A stretch of DNA of 64,000 nt from Rhodobacterales bacterium HKCCE4037. Lineage in GTDB: Bacteria; Pseudomonadota; Alphaproteobacteria; Rhodobacterales; Rhodobacteraceae. Made by a program: the position numbers and the translations under genes. The stretch is taken from positions 186,001-250,000 of the forward strand of contig WVSM01000002.1 of NCBI GenBank assembly GCA_015689645.1, written 5' to 3'. Within the stretch, counting starts at the first letter, position 1; each line of letters begins with the position of its first letter. Below, piece after piece: positions 32,208-41,262 of the stretch. Below the pieces are notes generated by a model that worked only from the letters and a program-made list of their open reading frames with translations, made no database searches and had not been told where the DNA came from.

Positions 32208-34067
32208 CTATTCCGCCGCCTCCACATCGTCCGTGCCGATGAACCCGCCCGACTGTCGGGTCCAGTAGCGGGCGTAGAGGCCGTTTTGCGCCAGCAGATC
32301 TTCGTGCGTGCCGTCTTCGACGATGCGGCCCTGGTCGAGGACGATGATGCGATCCATCACCGACAGCGTCGACAGGCGGTGGGCGATGGCGATGGTGGTC
32401 TTGCCCTCCATTACGGATGCAAGCGTGTCCTGGATCGCGGCCTCCACCTCGCTGTCTAGCGCGCTGGTGGCTTCGTCCAGCACCAGCACCGGCGCGTCCT
32501 TCAGGAAAGCGCGGGCCAGCGCGATGCGCTGACGCTGGCCACCGGAAAGCTTGACGCCACGCTCACCAAGAAACGCGTCATAGCCTTTGCGGCCGCGAAA
32601 ATCCTCGAGTTCGAGAATGAAATCATGCGCCTCGGCCCGCTTGGCGGCGGCGATGACGTCGGCCTCGGTCGCGTCTGGGCGACCATACTGTATGTTGGCG
32701 CGGGCGGAGCGATTGAACATCGCGGTTTCCTGCGTGACCATGGCGATCTGCTGGCGCAGGCTGTCCTGGGTGACTTCGCTCACATCCTTGCCATCAATCA
32801 GAATTCGGCCCTGTTCGGCGTCATAGAGCCTGATGAGCAGGTTCACCAACGTGGATTTCCCGGCACCGGAGGCACCGACCACGCCGAGTTTCTGGCCCGG
32901 CTCGACAACAAGATTGATCCCGTCCACACCGCCTGTGCGCTGGCCGTAAGCGAAGCTGACGTTCTGAAACTCCACCCGCCCCTTGAGGCGCGGCAGCGTC
33001 GCTGCACCTGCGGCATCGGTCAGTCCATGGGCTTGGGTCAGCGTGCGCATCCCGTCCTCAAGCTCACCGACGTTGGAATAGATGCCCATCAGGGTGAACG
33101 AGACCCAGCCGGTCATCTGGCTGATCCGCATGGAAATCGCGCCGACGGCGGCGATGTCACCGGCGGAAGCGGCACCGGCGCGCCAGAGGAGGACCGTTCC
33201 GATGACCAGCAGCACCGGAAGCAACCCACCGACCGCCATCAGGGCGAACCGGAAGGCGGTGGAGAGGTAGCCGAAATGAAGCGCCGCGTCGCGGTAGCCG
33301 GACATCGCACCGATGGCGGCGGTATCCTCATGCTCGGTATGGCCGAACAGCTTCACGGTCTTGATGTTGGTAATGGTGTCGACGACTTGCCCGGTGACGT
33401 TTGCGCGGGCGGCGGCGCGCGCCTTGGCGCGAACCCGGATGCGCGGTAGATACCAGCGGATCAGCGCGGCATAGACCCCGATCCAGACGAACAGCATCGC
33501 CGCAATCCGCCAGTCGATCGCGGCCAGAAGCCCGATCGTGCCGAGGATCGTGATGACGGCATAGACGGCGGCGGAAATGACCTCCTGCACGACGTTGACG
33601 AGGGCCGAGGCGGCCTGCGCCTGTTTCTGCGCAATGCGCCCGGCGAAGTCGTTGTCGAAGAAGGTCACGTCATGCCCCAGCGTCCAACGATGCAACCGCG
33701 ACTGGATCAAGGGCGCGAGGTTCGGCGGCAGAACGATGCCGGTAAAGGCGGCCGAGAGGCCGAAAAAGATCGGGCGGACAAGGATGTAGAACAGGATATA
33801 GCCCGCAATCAGCAGGGCGTTTTCGGCGAGGTAGGCGGCGCTTTCCCCGGCGGTGCTGTCGATCACGGCCCCGAGGAACCATGCCGAGACGACCTCCATC
33901 AACCCGGCAGTGCCGGAAAAGACTGCCGCGAGAATGATCGCGGGCCAGGCCCCGGACAGGCACCAGCGGATGAACGCCCCGAGCGTCTGCGGCGGCGGCC
34001 CTTCGGCGGGGGCGAACGGATGCACCATCGCGGCCAAGCGTTCACCGATCCGTTTGAAATAGGTCAT
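32208..34067 (-). CDS. ABC exporter, fused permease-ATPase (second of pair)
   Basis: A 619-residue half-transporter with six membrane helices (about 30-320) and an ATPase domain. The nucleotide-binding motifs are Walker A GASGAGKST, signature LSGGQRQR, Walker B VLVLDEATSALDSE and H-loop IAHRLST. Its ATG overlaps the stop of the upstream paralogue (ATGA), so the two probably form a heterodimer that exports a lipid or hydrophobic compound. Both catalytic glutamates (DEATSALD) are kept, so both ATP sites may be active, unlike many heterodimers with one dead site. Substrate unknown. Confidence 0.93.
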   Translation of the reverse strand: MTYFKRIGERLAAMVHPFAPAEGPPPQTLGAFIRWCLSGAWPAIILAAVFSGTAGLMEVVSAWFLGAVIDSTAGESAAYLAENALLIAGYILFYILVRPIFFGLSAAFTGIVLPPNLAPLIQSRLHRWTLGHDVTFFDNDFAGRIAQKQAQAASALVNVVQEVISAAVYAVITILGTIGLLAAIDWRIAAMLFVWIGVYAALIRWYLPRIRVRAKARAAARANVTGQVVDTITNIKTVKLFGHTEHEDTAAIGAMSGYRDAALHFGYLSTAFRFALMAVGGLLPVLLVIGTVLLWRAGAASAGDIAAVGAISMRISQMTGWVSFTLMGIYSNVGELEDGMRTLTQAHGLTDAAGAATLPRLKGRVEFQNVSFAYGQRTGGVDGINLVVEPGQKLGVVGASGAGKSTLVNLLIRLYDAEQGRILIDGKDVSEVTQDSLRQQIAMVTQETAMFNRSARANIQYGRPDATEADVIAAAKRAEAHDFILELEDFRGRKGYDAFLGERGVKLSGGQRQRIALARAFLKDAPVLVLDEATSALDSEVEAAIQDTLASVMEGKTTIAIAHRLSTLSVMDRIIVLDQGRIVEDGTHEDLLAQNGLYARYWTRQSGGFIGTDDVEAAE

Positions 34068-35908
34068 TCCGCGGCCTCGTCCGTTCCGATGAACCCGCCC
34101 GACTGGCGCGCCCAGAAACTGGCATATAGCCCGTTCGCCGCGAGAAGCGCGCCGTGGGTGCCATCTTCGACGATACGCCCATCATCGAGGACCACGATCC
34201 GGTCCATCCGGGCAATGGTCGACAGGCGGTGCGCGATGGCGATGACGGTCTTGCCCTCCATCACGCCGTAGAGCGTGTCCTGGATCTGCGCTTCGACCTC
34301 GCTGTCGAGCGCACTTGTCGCTTCGTCCAGCACAAGGATCGGCGCGTCCTTCAAAATGACGCGCGCGAGGGTGACGCGCTGGCGCTGCCCGCCGCTGAGC
34401 TTCACGCCGCGTTCGCCGACATGGGCATCGTAGCCCTTGCGGCCCTGCGGGTCTTCGAGGTCGAGAATGAAATCGTGGGCTTCGGCCCGTTTCGCGGCGG
34501 CGAGCATCTCGGCCTCGGTCGCATCGGGGCGTCCGTAGAGGATGTTGTCCCGCACGGAGCGATGCAGGAGCGAGCTGTCCTGCTGCACCATGCCGATGCA
34601 GACGCGCAGGCTATCCTGCGTGACCTGCGCGATATCCTGTCCGTCGATCAGGATTCGACCCTGCTCCGCATCGTAGAACCGCAGCAGGAGCTTCACGAGA
34701 GTCGATTTTCCGGCCCCGGACCGGCCAATGAGGCCGACCTTTTCACCGGGCGCGATGCTGAGCGACAGGGAGTCGATCCCGCCAGCGCCCCGGCCGTAAT
34801 GGTGGCTGACGCTGTCGAAGGTGATCGCACCGTCTGTCAGATTCAGGGGCGCAGCGCCCGGCGTGTCGGTCAGCTGGATCGGCTCGGTGATCGTCTCCAT
34901 TCCTTCCGCGACCACGCCGAGCGAGCGGAAGAAGGTGGAAACGGCCCACATGATCCAGCCGGTCATGGCGTTGAGGCGCAAGGTCAGGGCGGTGGCCGCC
35001 GCGACCACGCCGACCGAGGCCGCGCCTTGCGACCAGAGCCAGATGCCCCAGCCGACAACCGCCACGATCAGGAAGCCGTTTAGCGTGACAAGCATCACGT
35101 CCATGGTCGTGAAGATCCGCATCTCGCGCCCGAAGGTCTGGCGCGTCTCCTCGATCGCGTCCTTCGCGTAGGCGAGTTCGCTGTCATGGTGGGCGAACAG
35201 CTTCACGGAATGAATATTGGTGTAGCTGTCGACCACGCGCCCCGTGGTCATCGAGCGCGCATCCGCGCTGGCCTTGGAGGCGGGGCCGACACGGGCCATC
35301 GTCCAGCGCAGCAGCAGGGCATAGAGGCCGAACCAGAACACCAGCGGAATGGCGAGGCGCGGATCGGCCTCGGCCAGCAGGATCGCGGCGCCGACGAGGT
35401 AGGCGAGCGAAAAGGTGATCGCGTCGAAGACCTGGAAGATCGCGTCGCCCGCGCTGCCCGGCGTCTGCATGATGCGATTGGCGATGCGGCCGGCGAAATC
35501 GTTCTCGAAGAAGCCGACGGATTGCCGAAGCACCTGCTTGTGCGCCCGCCAGCGGACAAGCGCGCCGAACTGCGGCAGGATGGCATTGTTCAGGAGCAAT
35601 ACGTCGAGGGCCTGAAGCACAGGGCGGAAAAGCAGGATGAAAACGGCCGCAAGGATCAGCTCGGTCCCGTAATCGGCCAGAACCTCCGCCGGGTCACCAC
35701 CGGTGAGAATATCGACGACGCGACCCATGTACCAGATCAGCCCGATCTCGACGGCGGCCACGACAACAGACATCACTGCCGTGATCGCGAAGAGCCCTTT
35801 GAACGGCTGCGAATATTCCCAGAGGAACGGCCACAGACGGCGAGGGGGGCGGTCATCCTCGGGATACCCCGTGTAGGGATCGACCAGGTTTTCGAAAAAG
35901 CGGAACAT
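34064..35908 (-). CDS. ABC exporter, fused permease-ATPase (first of pair)
   Basis: A 614-residue half-transporter closely similar in layout to the next gene: six membrane helices, then Walker A GRSGAGKST, signature LSGGQRQR, Walker B ILVLDEATSALDSE and IAHRLST. Both proteins end with QSGGFIGTDxxE-type tails (QSGGFIGTDEAAE here, QSGGFIGTDDVEAAE in the partner), pointing to a tandem duplication. ATG at 35908. It heads a two-gene operon, with four bases of overlap to its partner. Confidence 0.93.
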   Translation of the reverse strand: MFRFFENLVDPYTGYPEDDRPPRRLWPFLWEYSQPFKGLFAITAVMSVVVAAVEIGLIWYMGRVVDILTGGDPAEVLADYGTELILAAVFILLFRPVLQALDVLLLNNAILPQFGALVRWRAHKQVLRQSVGFFENDFAGRIANRIMQTPGSAGDAIFQVFDAITFSLAYLVGAAILLAEADPRLAIPLVFWFGLYALLLRWTMARVGPASKASADARSMTTGRVVDSYTNIHSVKLFAHHDSELAYAKDAIEETRQTFGREMRIFTTMDVMLVTLNGFLIVAVVGWGIWLWSQGAASVGVVAAATALTLRLNAMTGWIMWAVSTFFRSLGVVAEGMETITEPIQLTDTPGAAPLNLTDGAITFDSVSHHYGRGAGGIDSLSLSIAPGEKVGLIGRSGAGKSTLVKLLLRFYDAEQGRILIDGQDIAQVTQDSLRVCIGMVQQDSSLLHRSVRDNILYGRPDATEAEMLAAAKRAEAHDFILDLEDPQGRKGYDAHVGERGVKLSGGQRQRVTLARVILKDAPILVLDEATSALDSEVEAQIQDTLYGVMEGKTVIAIAHRLSTIARMDRIVVLDDGRIVEDGTHGALLAANGLYASFWARQSGGFIGTDEAAE

Positions 35909-36019
35909 GACATTTCCCGTGCCAGACGGCAGATATAGCGCCGTTGTCGGGGAAAGACCATCAGGGCGGAACAGGTTCCTGACAGTTGCATTCGGCCCAT
36001 GATCGGCGGATGGCTCAAA

Positions 36020-37162
36020 TCAGCCGAGCAGGGCCTCTTTCTTCAAATCGAACCCGCTGTCGATCCAGCGCTTTTCAAGCTCGCGCAGGCGCTGACCGAG
36101 CGCCGGGCCTTCCAGACCTGGCATGAGATCGGCGGCCTCCACAGGAAACTCGGCCGCCGCGCCGCGTTCGACCTCGGCATCGTCCGCCGCAGTGACAGTG
36201 CGTTCCTGCAGGGCGGCACGAAGGGCAAGCATGTCACGCGCCGGCTCAAGGCCGAAGCGATAGCCGAGCTCACCGGGCGACTTCGTACTGACCATCTCGT
36301 CGTGATAAAGCGCCAAGCGCGTGATCTCCGCCCGAGAAAGGCGAAGGTGGTTGGCCGTGTCCTCGCCGCCAAGCGTGGCGAGTCGACGGATCGCATCATG
36401 TGGAAGCGCGCCTTCGACGGCTGTGAGAATCGTCAGCAATCGTGACGTCGCGCCCGGCAGGATCGCGGAGAGGACGCCGGAGTGCTCCATCGCGGCGACC
36501 GCGGGGGCCGGATCGGGCGCGGACAGGAGTTTCAGCAGCTCGGCTGTGACCCGTTCCTTGGCAATGCGGTGCAGTCCCTCGACATGGGCCGCACAGGCGG
36601 CAAGGCCGTCCGGGTCCAGCCCCTCGGCTGGATCGGCATAATGGGCGTGAAAGCGGAAGAAACGCAGGATGCGGAGGTAATCTTCCTCGATCCTTCGCGC
36701 CGCATCGCCGATGAAGCGCACGCGGCGGTTCTGAAGATCGTGCACGCCCTCGCCATTCGGGTCGAGCACCTCTCCCGATCGCGTGGCGTAAAGCGCGTTG
36801 ATGGTGAAATCGCGCCGCGCGGCATCCTCGGCGATGTCGGTGGAGAAGGCGACGGTGGCGTGGCGGCCGTCAGTCTCTATATCGCGGCGCAGGGTCGTAA
36901 TCTCGTGAGGCTTGTCATGGGCGATGACCGTAACCGTACCGTGGTCGATACCGGTGGGAACGGCGCGGAGGCCGGCGGCCTCGGCGCAATTAAGCACCGT
37001 TTCAGGCGTTGCGTCGGTGGTGATGTCGATATCGTCGACCCGTTTTCCCAAAAGCCCGTCACGGACACAGCCGCCGACGAACCAGGCGTTGTGATCACAA
37101 AGCGCGTCGAAGACGGCAACGGTGCCGGGATGGGTCATCCAATCCGCCTGCAAGCGCATCAT
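36020..37162 (-). CDS. tRNA nucleotidyltransferase (CCA-adding type)
   Basis: A 380-residue class II nucleotidyltransferase of the CCA/poly(A) polymerase family. The head domain shows FVGGCVRDGLLGKRVDDIDI with the catalytic DxD, followed by RRDFTINALY and RIEEDYLRILRFFRFHA (RNA and nucleotide binding). It repairs or adds CCA ends on tRNA; a poly(A) polymerase role is less likely. The ATG at 37162 or 37159 overlaps the end of the NUDIX gene. The order hslO-nudL-cca is, from memory, common in Rhodobacterales. Confidence 0.92.
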   Translation of the reverse strand: MMRLQADWMTHPGTVAVFDALCDHNAWFVGGCVRDGLLGKRVDDIDITTDATPETVLNCAEAAGLRAVPTGIDHGTVTVIAHDKPHEITTLRRDIETDGRHATVAFSTDIAEDAARRDFTINALYATRSGEVLDPNGEGVHDLQNRRVRFIGDAARRIEEDYLRILRFFRFHAHYADPAEGLDPDGLAACAAHVEGLHRIAKERVTAELLKLLSAPDPAPAVAAMEHSGVLSAILPGATSRLLTILTAVEGALPHDAIRRLATLGGEDTANHLRLSRAEITRLALYHDEMVSTKSPGELGYRFGLEPARDMLALRAALQERTVTAADDAEVERGAAAEFPVEAADLMPGLEGPALGQRLRELEKRWIDSGFDLKKEALLG

Positions 37163-37743
37163 GCCACCCTGTCCGCGAGGCTCTTCAGCATGCGCGCCGT
37201 CGCGCCCCAGATGTAATAGGGGCCGTAGGGAACGGTGAAGAACTCCCGCCTCTGTCCGCGCCAGAGACGGCCTTCGACGATGTAGTTCGACCTGTCCATG
37301 AGGAACGGCAGCGGTACGCGAAAACATTCCTCGACTTCGCCGGGTTCGGGAACGGGCACGAAATCGCGTTCGATCCGGGCCAGAATCGGTGTGACCGTGT
37401 AGCTGGTGACGGTTTCATGGGGCGGCAATTCCGCCAGAACAGAGACCGAAGCGGGATCAAGCCCGACCTCCTCCTGCGCCTCGCGCAGGGCCGCCTGAAC
37501 CATCGTCTCGTCGCCTTCGAGCTTCCCACCGGGAAAGGCGATCTGGCCGGGATGATGTTTCAGGGTGGAGGCGCGCTTGGTGAGGATAACCTGGTTGTCG
37601 AGCACGCCGATCAGCACGGCGGCACGGCGCAGCTTGCGCCCCTCGGGCAGGACGATCCCGGGAACAAGATCGTAATCCGAGGATGGCGGCGCCGGGGTTT
37701 CCAGCGCCGCCACAAGGGTGTTCAGATCAACGGGGCGTCCCAT
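37159..37743 (-). CDS. CoA pyrophosphohydrolase (NUDIX)
   Basis: A 194-residue NUDIX enzyme. The NUDIX box is GKLEGDETMVQAALREAQEEVG, seen in parts, and the CoA-specific LTKRASTLKHHPGQIAFPGG segment precedes it, as in NudL/YeaB proteins that split coenzyme A into phosphopantetheine and 3',5'-ADP. It overlaps the hslO 3' end by 17 bases and the next gene by up to four bases, so the three genes are translationally linked. Confidence 0.93.
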   Translation of the reverse strand: MGRPVDLNTLVAALETPAPPSSDYDLVPGIVLPEGRKLRRAAVLIGVLDNQVILTKRASTLKHHPGQIAFPGGKLEGDETMVQAALREAQEEVGLDPASVSVLAELPPHETVTSYTVTPILARIERDFVPVPEPGEVEECFRVPLPFLMDRSNYIVEGRLWRGQRREFFTVPYGPYYIWGATARMLKSLADRVA

Positions 37744-38728
37744 CGGGTTCTTTCTCGGCCTCGAACCCGAGGGTCAGGGGGTCGAACTCGTAATGCGCTC
37801 CGCAGAACTGGCAATCGGCGGTTACCTTTCCCTCGTCGGTCGTCATGTGGCCGATATCCTTGGCCGAGTAGATCGACAGGCTCTGCCGCACGCGATCTTC
37901 CGAACAGGTGCATCCGAACGACACCGGTTGGGCGTCGAAGACCCGTGGCCGCTCCTCGTGGAAGAGGCGAACCAGCAGGTCGGTCGGCGACACGTGCGGG
38001 CCGATCAGCTCCATCTCGTCGACCGTGTCGAGGAAGATCAACGCGCGGTTCCAATCCTCGGCCATATCGTCATCGACCAGATCCTCCGCGCTCAGAAGAC
38101 CCTCTTCGCCGCTGCCGCCTCCTTTCGCCTCGGGCGAGGCTTCGGGCATGACCTGCACCATGACGCCACCTGCGCGCCACGAGGGTTCGTGTCCCGGTTC
38201 CTGGGCCTTCCCGTAGGACAGCTGGAACTTGGTCGGAAGCTGCTCGGACTGGGCGAAATATGCCTCTGCACAGGCGGACAGAGACCCTGCGGTGAGCGGG
38301 GTGATCCCCTGGTACGGCGTCATGTCCGGCCCCTGGTCGATTAGGATCGCGAAGTAGCCGCTTCCCACCTGCGGAAAGCCCGCGCCGTTCGGATCGAGCC
38401 TTTCGGCGTCGTAAGAGGCATAGGCGCGGATGCGCGCAGGCTCTCCCTCCGCGGAGGGCGCTAGGAAATCCGTCGCGATCAGGCGGATCGGCCCGTCGGA
38501 GCGGACTTGCAGCGACAATTTCCAGCGTAGCTTGATCGTCTGCCCGATCAGCGCGGTCAGCAGGGCCATCTCGGCCACCATCGCCTCGACCGGCGCGGGG
38601 TAATCGTGCTGCTCGAGGATCTTGTCGAGCGTGGTATCGAGCCGTGCGACGCGGCCCCTCACGTCGGAACGGTCGAGCTGGAACGGCAATACCGTGTCGT
38701 CCCACGCGAGTTTCGTGGTCAGGGTCAT
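37727..38728 (-). CDS. hslO: Hsp33 redox-regulated chaperone
   Basis: Hsp33 is a cytoplasmic holdase activated by oxidation when zinc is lost from four cysteines. Those are present as Cys273 and Cys275 in FGCTCSEDR and Cys306 and Cys309 in ADCQFCGAH, giving the CxC...CxxC zinc site, near the C-terminus of 333 residues. The ATG at 38728 (MTLTTKLAW) is preferred over upstream starts that add a non-conserved leader. A heat-shock-like promoter candidate lies 42-69 bp upstream. It is the first gene of hslO-nudL-cca. Confidence 0.95.
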   Translation of the reverse strand: MTLTTKLAWDDTVLPFQLDRSDVRGRVARLDTTLDKILEQHDYPAPVEAMVAEMALLTALIGQTIKLRWKLSLQVRSDGPIRLIATDFLAPSAEGEPARIRAYASYDAERLDPNGAGFPQVGSGYFAILIDQGPDMTPYQGITPLTAGSLSACAEAYFAQSEQLPTKFQLSYGKAQEPGHEPSWRAGGVMVQVMPEASPEAKGGGSGEEGLLSAEDLVDDDMAEDWNRALIFLDTVDEMELIGPHVSPTDLLVRLFHEERPRVFDAQPVSFGCTCSEDRVRQSLSIYSAKDIGHMTTDEGKVTADCQFCGAHYEFDPLTLGFEAEKEPDGTPR

Positions 38729-38769
38729 GTTGAGCCCCCTTTTACGCAATCTTTGGAAGGTCTGGTCCC

Positions 38770-38797
38770 ATATAGGTCGCCCTTCGGCAACACCAAA
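38770..38797 (-). promoter_or_regulatory. Candidate RpoH-type promoter of hslO
   Basis: On the minus strand TTTG (38797-38794) and CTATAT (38775-38770) are 18 bp apart, near the CTTG-N17/18-CTATAT pattern of alphaproteobacterial heat-shock promoters. The -10 lies about 42 bp before the start codon. Confidence 0.35.
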
Positions 38798-38887
38798 CCC
38801 TAAGCCTGCCGCAGTTCTGCCTTGCGTCCGCCGCATGGGGCTGTGAGATCACCGCCAAGCAAGAAACGATCGGCAGCAAAACGACCC

Positions 38888-40135
38888 ATGAATATCCTCT
38901 TCGTGCACCAGAATTTCCCAGGCCAGTACCGCGAATTGTTCTCGTGGTTGCGCGCGCAGGGAGGGCACGAGCTTGTTTTCCTGACCCAGCGCAGGGACGT
39001 GCCGAAGATGGAAGGGGCGCGCGTGGTGCGATACGACAGCCACCACAAACCAAAGGAAGGCACATACGCCCTGACCCAGTACTGGGAGGAATGCGCCGGC
39101 AACGGGTTCGGCTGCGCGCAGGCCGCCGAGAAGCTCAAGAAGACTGGCTTCACCCCTGACGTGATCCTCGGCCATGTCGGCTGGGGAGAGCTGACCTTTC
39201 TCAAGCAGGTGTGGCCGGACGTGCCTATCATCGGCTATTTCGAATACTACTTCCTGTCCGAAGGCGGCAGCGTCGGGTTCGATCCTGAATTTCCGGCAGG
39301 GCCCCATGCGGCCTACACGATGCATGCGCGCAACGCGGTGAACTTCGCCAACATCCAGACCGTCGATCTCGGCCATTCGCCGACACAGTGGCAGTGCGAT
39401 ACCTTTCCCGAGAATTTCCGCGAGAAGATCTACGTCAAGCATGACGGTATCCGCACCGACAAGCTGGTGCCGAACCCGGACGCCCGGGTTGCACTGGGGC
39501 GGCTGGGGCGCGCCGTGACGCGCGAGGATGAAATCTTCACCTACATGGCCCGCAACATGGAGCCGACGCGCGGATTTCACTCCTTCATGCGGGCATTGCC
39601 CCACATCCTCGATGCGCGGCCGAACGCGCGGGCGCTGATCATCGGCGGCAGCGAGACATCCTACGGCAAGAAGTCCGGCGCCCAGGGTGGCTACCGGGCC
39701 GAGATGGAACGGGAAGTGGGCAGCCGGCTCGACTGGGATCGCGTGCATTTCCTCGGTCGCGTGCCCTACGAGGATTACCAGAAGATCATCCAGGTCAGCC
39801 GCTGCCACATCTACCTGACGGTGCCGTTCGTGCTGTCGTGGAGCTTGCTGGAGTCGATGTCGATGGGGGCGACAATCGTCGCCTCGGACGTGGCGCCGGT
39901 GCGTGAGGCGATCACCCATGGCGAAACCGGATTGCTTGCCGATTTCTTCAAGCCCGAGGAAATCGCCAAGCGCGTCATCGATGTCCTGGAACGGCCCGGC
40001 ACCTATGCGCATCTGGGCCCCAATGCGCGCAAACACGTCATGAAGACCTACGACTTCAACAAGGTGTGCCTCCCCGAACATCTCCGGCAGATCAACGCCC
40101 TTGTGCCCGCGAAAAAACGCATCAAGCTGCCCTGA
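38888..40135 (+). CDS. Glycosyltransferase, GT-B fold (family 4-like)
   Basis: A 415-residue cytoplasmic sugar transferase. It starts MNILFVHQNFPGQYRELFSWL, has HSPTQWQCDTFP near the domain junction, and the GT4-like C-terminal domain with LIIGGSETSYG, LLESMSMGATIVASDVAPVREAI and HGETGLLADFF, where nucleotide-sugar-binding residues lie. ATG at 38888 is taken over upstream starts because homologous proteins begin MNILFVHQNFP. It precedes galE, a UDP-glucuronate epimerase and ugd on the same strand, so it likely uses one of their UDP-sugars in a surface polysaccharide. Confidence 0.88.
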   Translation: MNILFVHQNFPGQYRELFSWLRAQGGHELVFLTQRRDVPKMEGARVVRYDSHHKPKEGTYALTQYWEECAGNGFGCAQAAEKLKKTGFTPDVILGHVGWGELTFLKQVWPDVPIIGYFEYYFLSEGGSVGFDPEFPAGPHAAYTMHARNAVNFANIQTVDLGHSPTQWQCDTFPENFREKIYVKHDGIRTDKLVPNPDARVALGRLGRAVTREDEIFTYMARNMEPTRGFHSFMRALPHILDARPNARALIIGGSETSYGKKSGAQGGYRAEMEREVGSRLDWDRVHFLGRVPYEDYQKIIQVSRCHIYLTVPFVLSWSLLESMSMGATIVASDVAPVREAITHGETGLLADFFKPEEIAKRVIDVLERPGTYAHLGPNARKHVMKTYDFNKVCLPEHLRQINALVPAKKRIKLP

Positions 40136-40224
40136 TCGTCGCGGGCTGTTAAACCTTTGATGTGCGGGGCTGTTCCGCTACAGGTCATCTGCGGGACGGG
40201 CTGAAGAAACCGAACAGGCTGCGA

Positions 40225-41262
40225 ATGGCAGAGAAGATCCTATTGACGGGCGGGGCGGGTTACATCGGCTCGCATACTTACGTGGCGCTGATCGACGCGG
40301 GCTACGAGGTCACGATCCTCGACAATTTCACCAATGCCAATCGGTCGGTCGTTGATCGACTGGAGCAATTGACCGGCAAGCCGGTTTCGATCGCCGAAGC
40401 AGACATTCGCGATGCGACCACGCTGGCTGGCCTGTTTGCCGAGCATCAGTTCGACGCCGTGGTGCATTTCGCGGCGCTGAAGGCGGTGGGCGAAAGCGTG
40501 GAACGTCCGCTGGATTATTTCGACGTGAACATCTCTGGCCTGATCAACCTGCTGCGCGTGATGGATGCAGCAGGCTGCCGGAGGATCGTGTTCTCGTCGT
40601 CCGCCACCGTCTACGGCGTGCCGGATGAAACGCCGACGCCTGAAACGGCCGAGTTTCGGGCGATGAACCCCTACGGCCAGACGAAGATTTCCGGTGAGCA
40701 GATCCTGAACCAGCTTGTTGCCGCCGATGAGCGGTGGAAGGTGGGCATCCTGCGCTACTTCAACCCGGCAGGGGCACATGACAGCGCTTTGATCGGGGAG
40801 GATCCGCGCGATATCCCCAACAACCTGATGCCCTATATCGCCAAGGTGGCCGCCGGTGAACTGGCGGAATTGCAGGTCTTCGGCGATGATTATGATACGC
40901 CCGATGGCACCGGCGTGCGCGATTACATCCACGTGGTCGATCTGGCGAAGGGCCATGTCCTGTCGCTGGCGGCCCTTCTGGGCGAGGGGCAGGGGCACCT
41001 CGTGAACCTTGGGACCGGCGAGGGCCATTCCGTCCTGGAGGTGGTTTCCGCCTACAAGCGTGCCAGCAATCGTGACGTGCCCTACCGGATCACCGAGCGC
41101 CGGGCCGGCGACGTGCCTGTCTACGTGGCGCGTGCCGACAAGGCGGAGGAGGTTCTGGGCTTCAGGACCGAGCACACGCTGGACCAGATGTGCGCCTCGT
41201 CCTGGAAGTGGATCACCGGGCCGCACAGCCAGGAAGATCCCGGACCGGAGGGCAACGCATGA
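40225..41262 (+). CDS. galE: UDP-glucose 4-epimerase
   Basis: The enzyme interconverts UDP-glucose and UDP-galactose with bound NAD+. The 345-residue chain has the Rossmann GGAGYIGSHTYVAL, the catalytic SSSATVYG serine and the Tyr150-x3-Lys154 pair in NPYGQTKISGEQ, then LRYFNPAGAHDSALIGEDP. ATG at 40225 is chosen from homology of the MAEKILLTGG start. Its stop overlaps the next start (ATGA). Confidence 0.95.
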   Translation: MAEKILLTGGAGYIGSHTYVALIDAGYEVTILDNFTNANRSVVDRLEQLTGKPVSIAEADIRDATTLAGLFAEHQFDAVVHFAALKAVGESVERPLDYFDVNISGLINLLRVMDAAGCRRIVFSSSATVYGVPDETPTPETAEFRAMNPYGQTKISGEQILNQLVAADERWKVGILRYFNPAGAHDSALIGEDPRDIPNNLMPYIAKVAAGELAELQVFGDDYDTPDGTGVRDYIHVVDLAKGHVLSLAALLGEGQGHLVNLGTGEGHSVLEVVSAYKRASNRDVPYRITERRAGDVPVYVARADKAEEVLGFRTEHTLDQMCASSWKWITGPHSQEDPGPEGNA

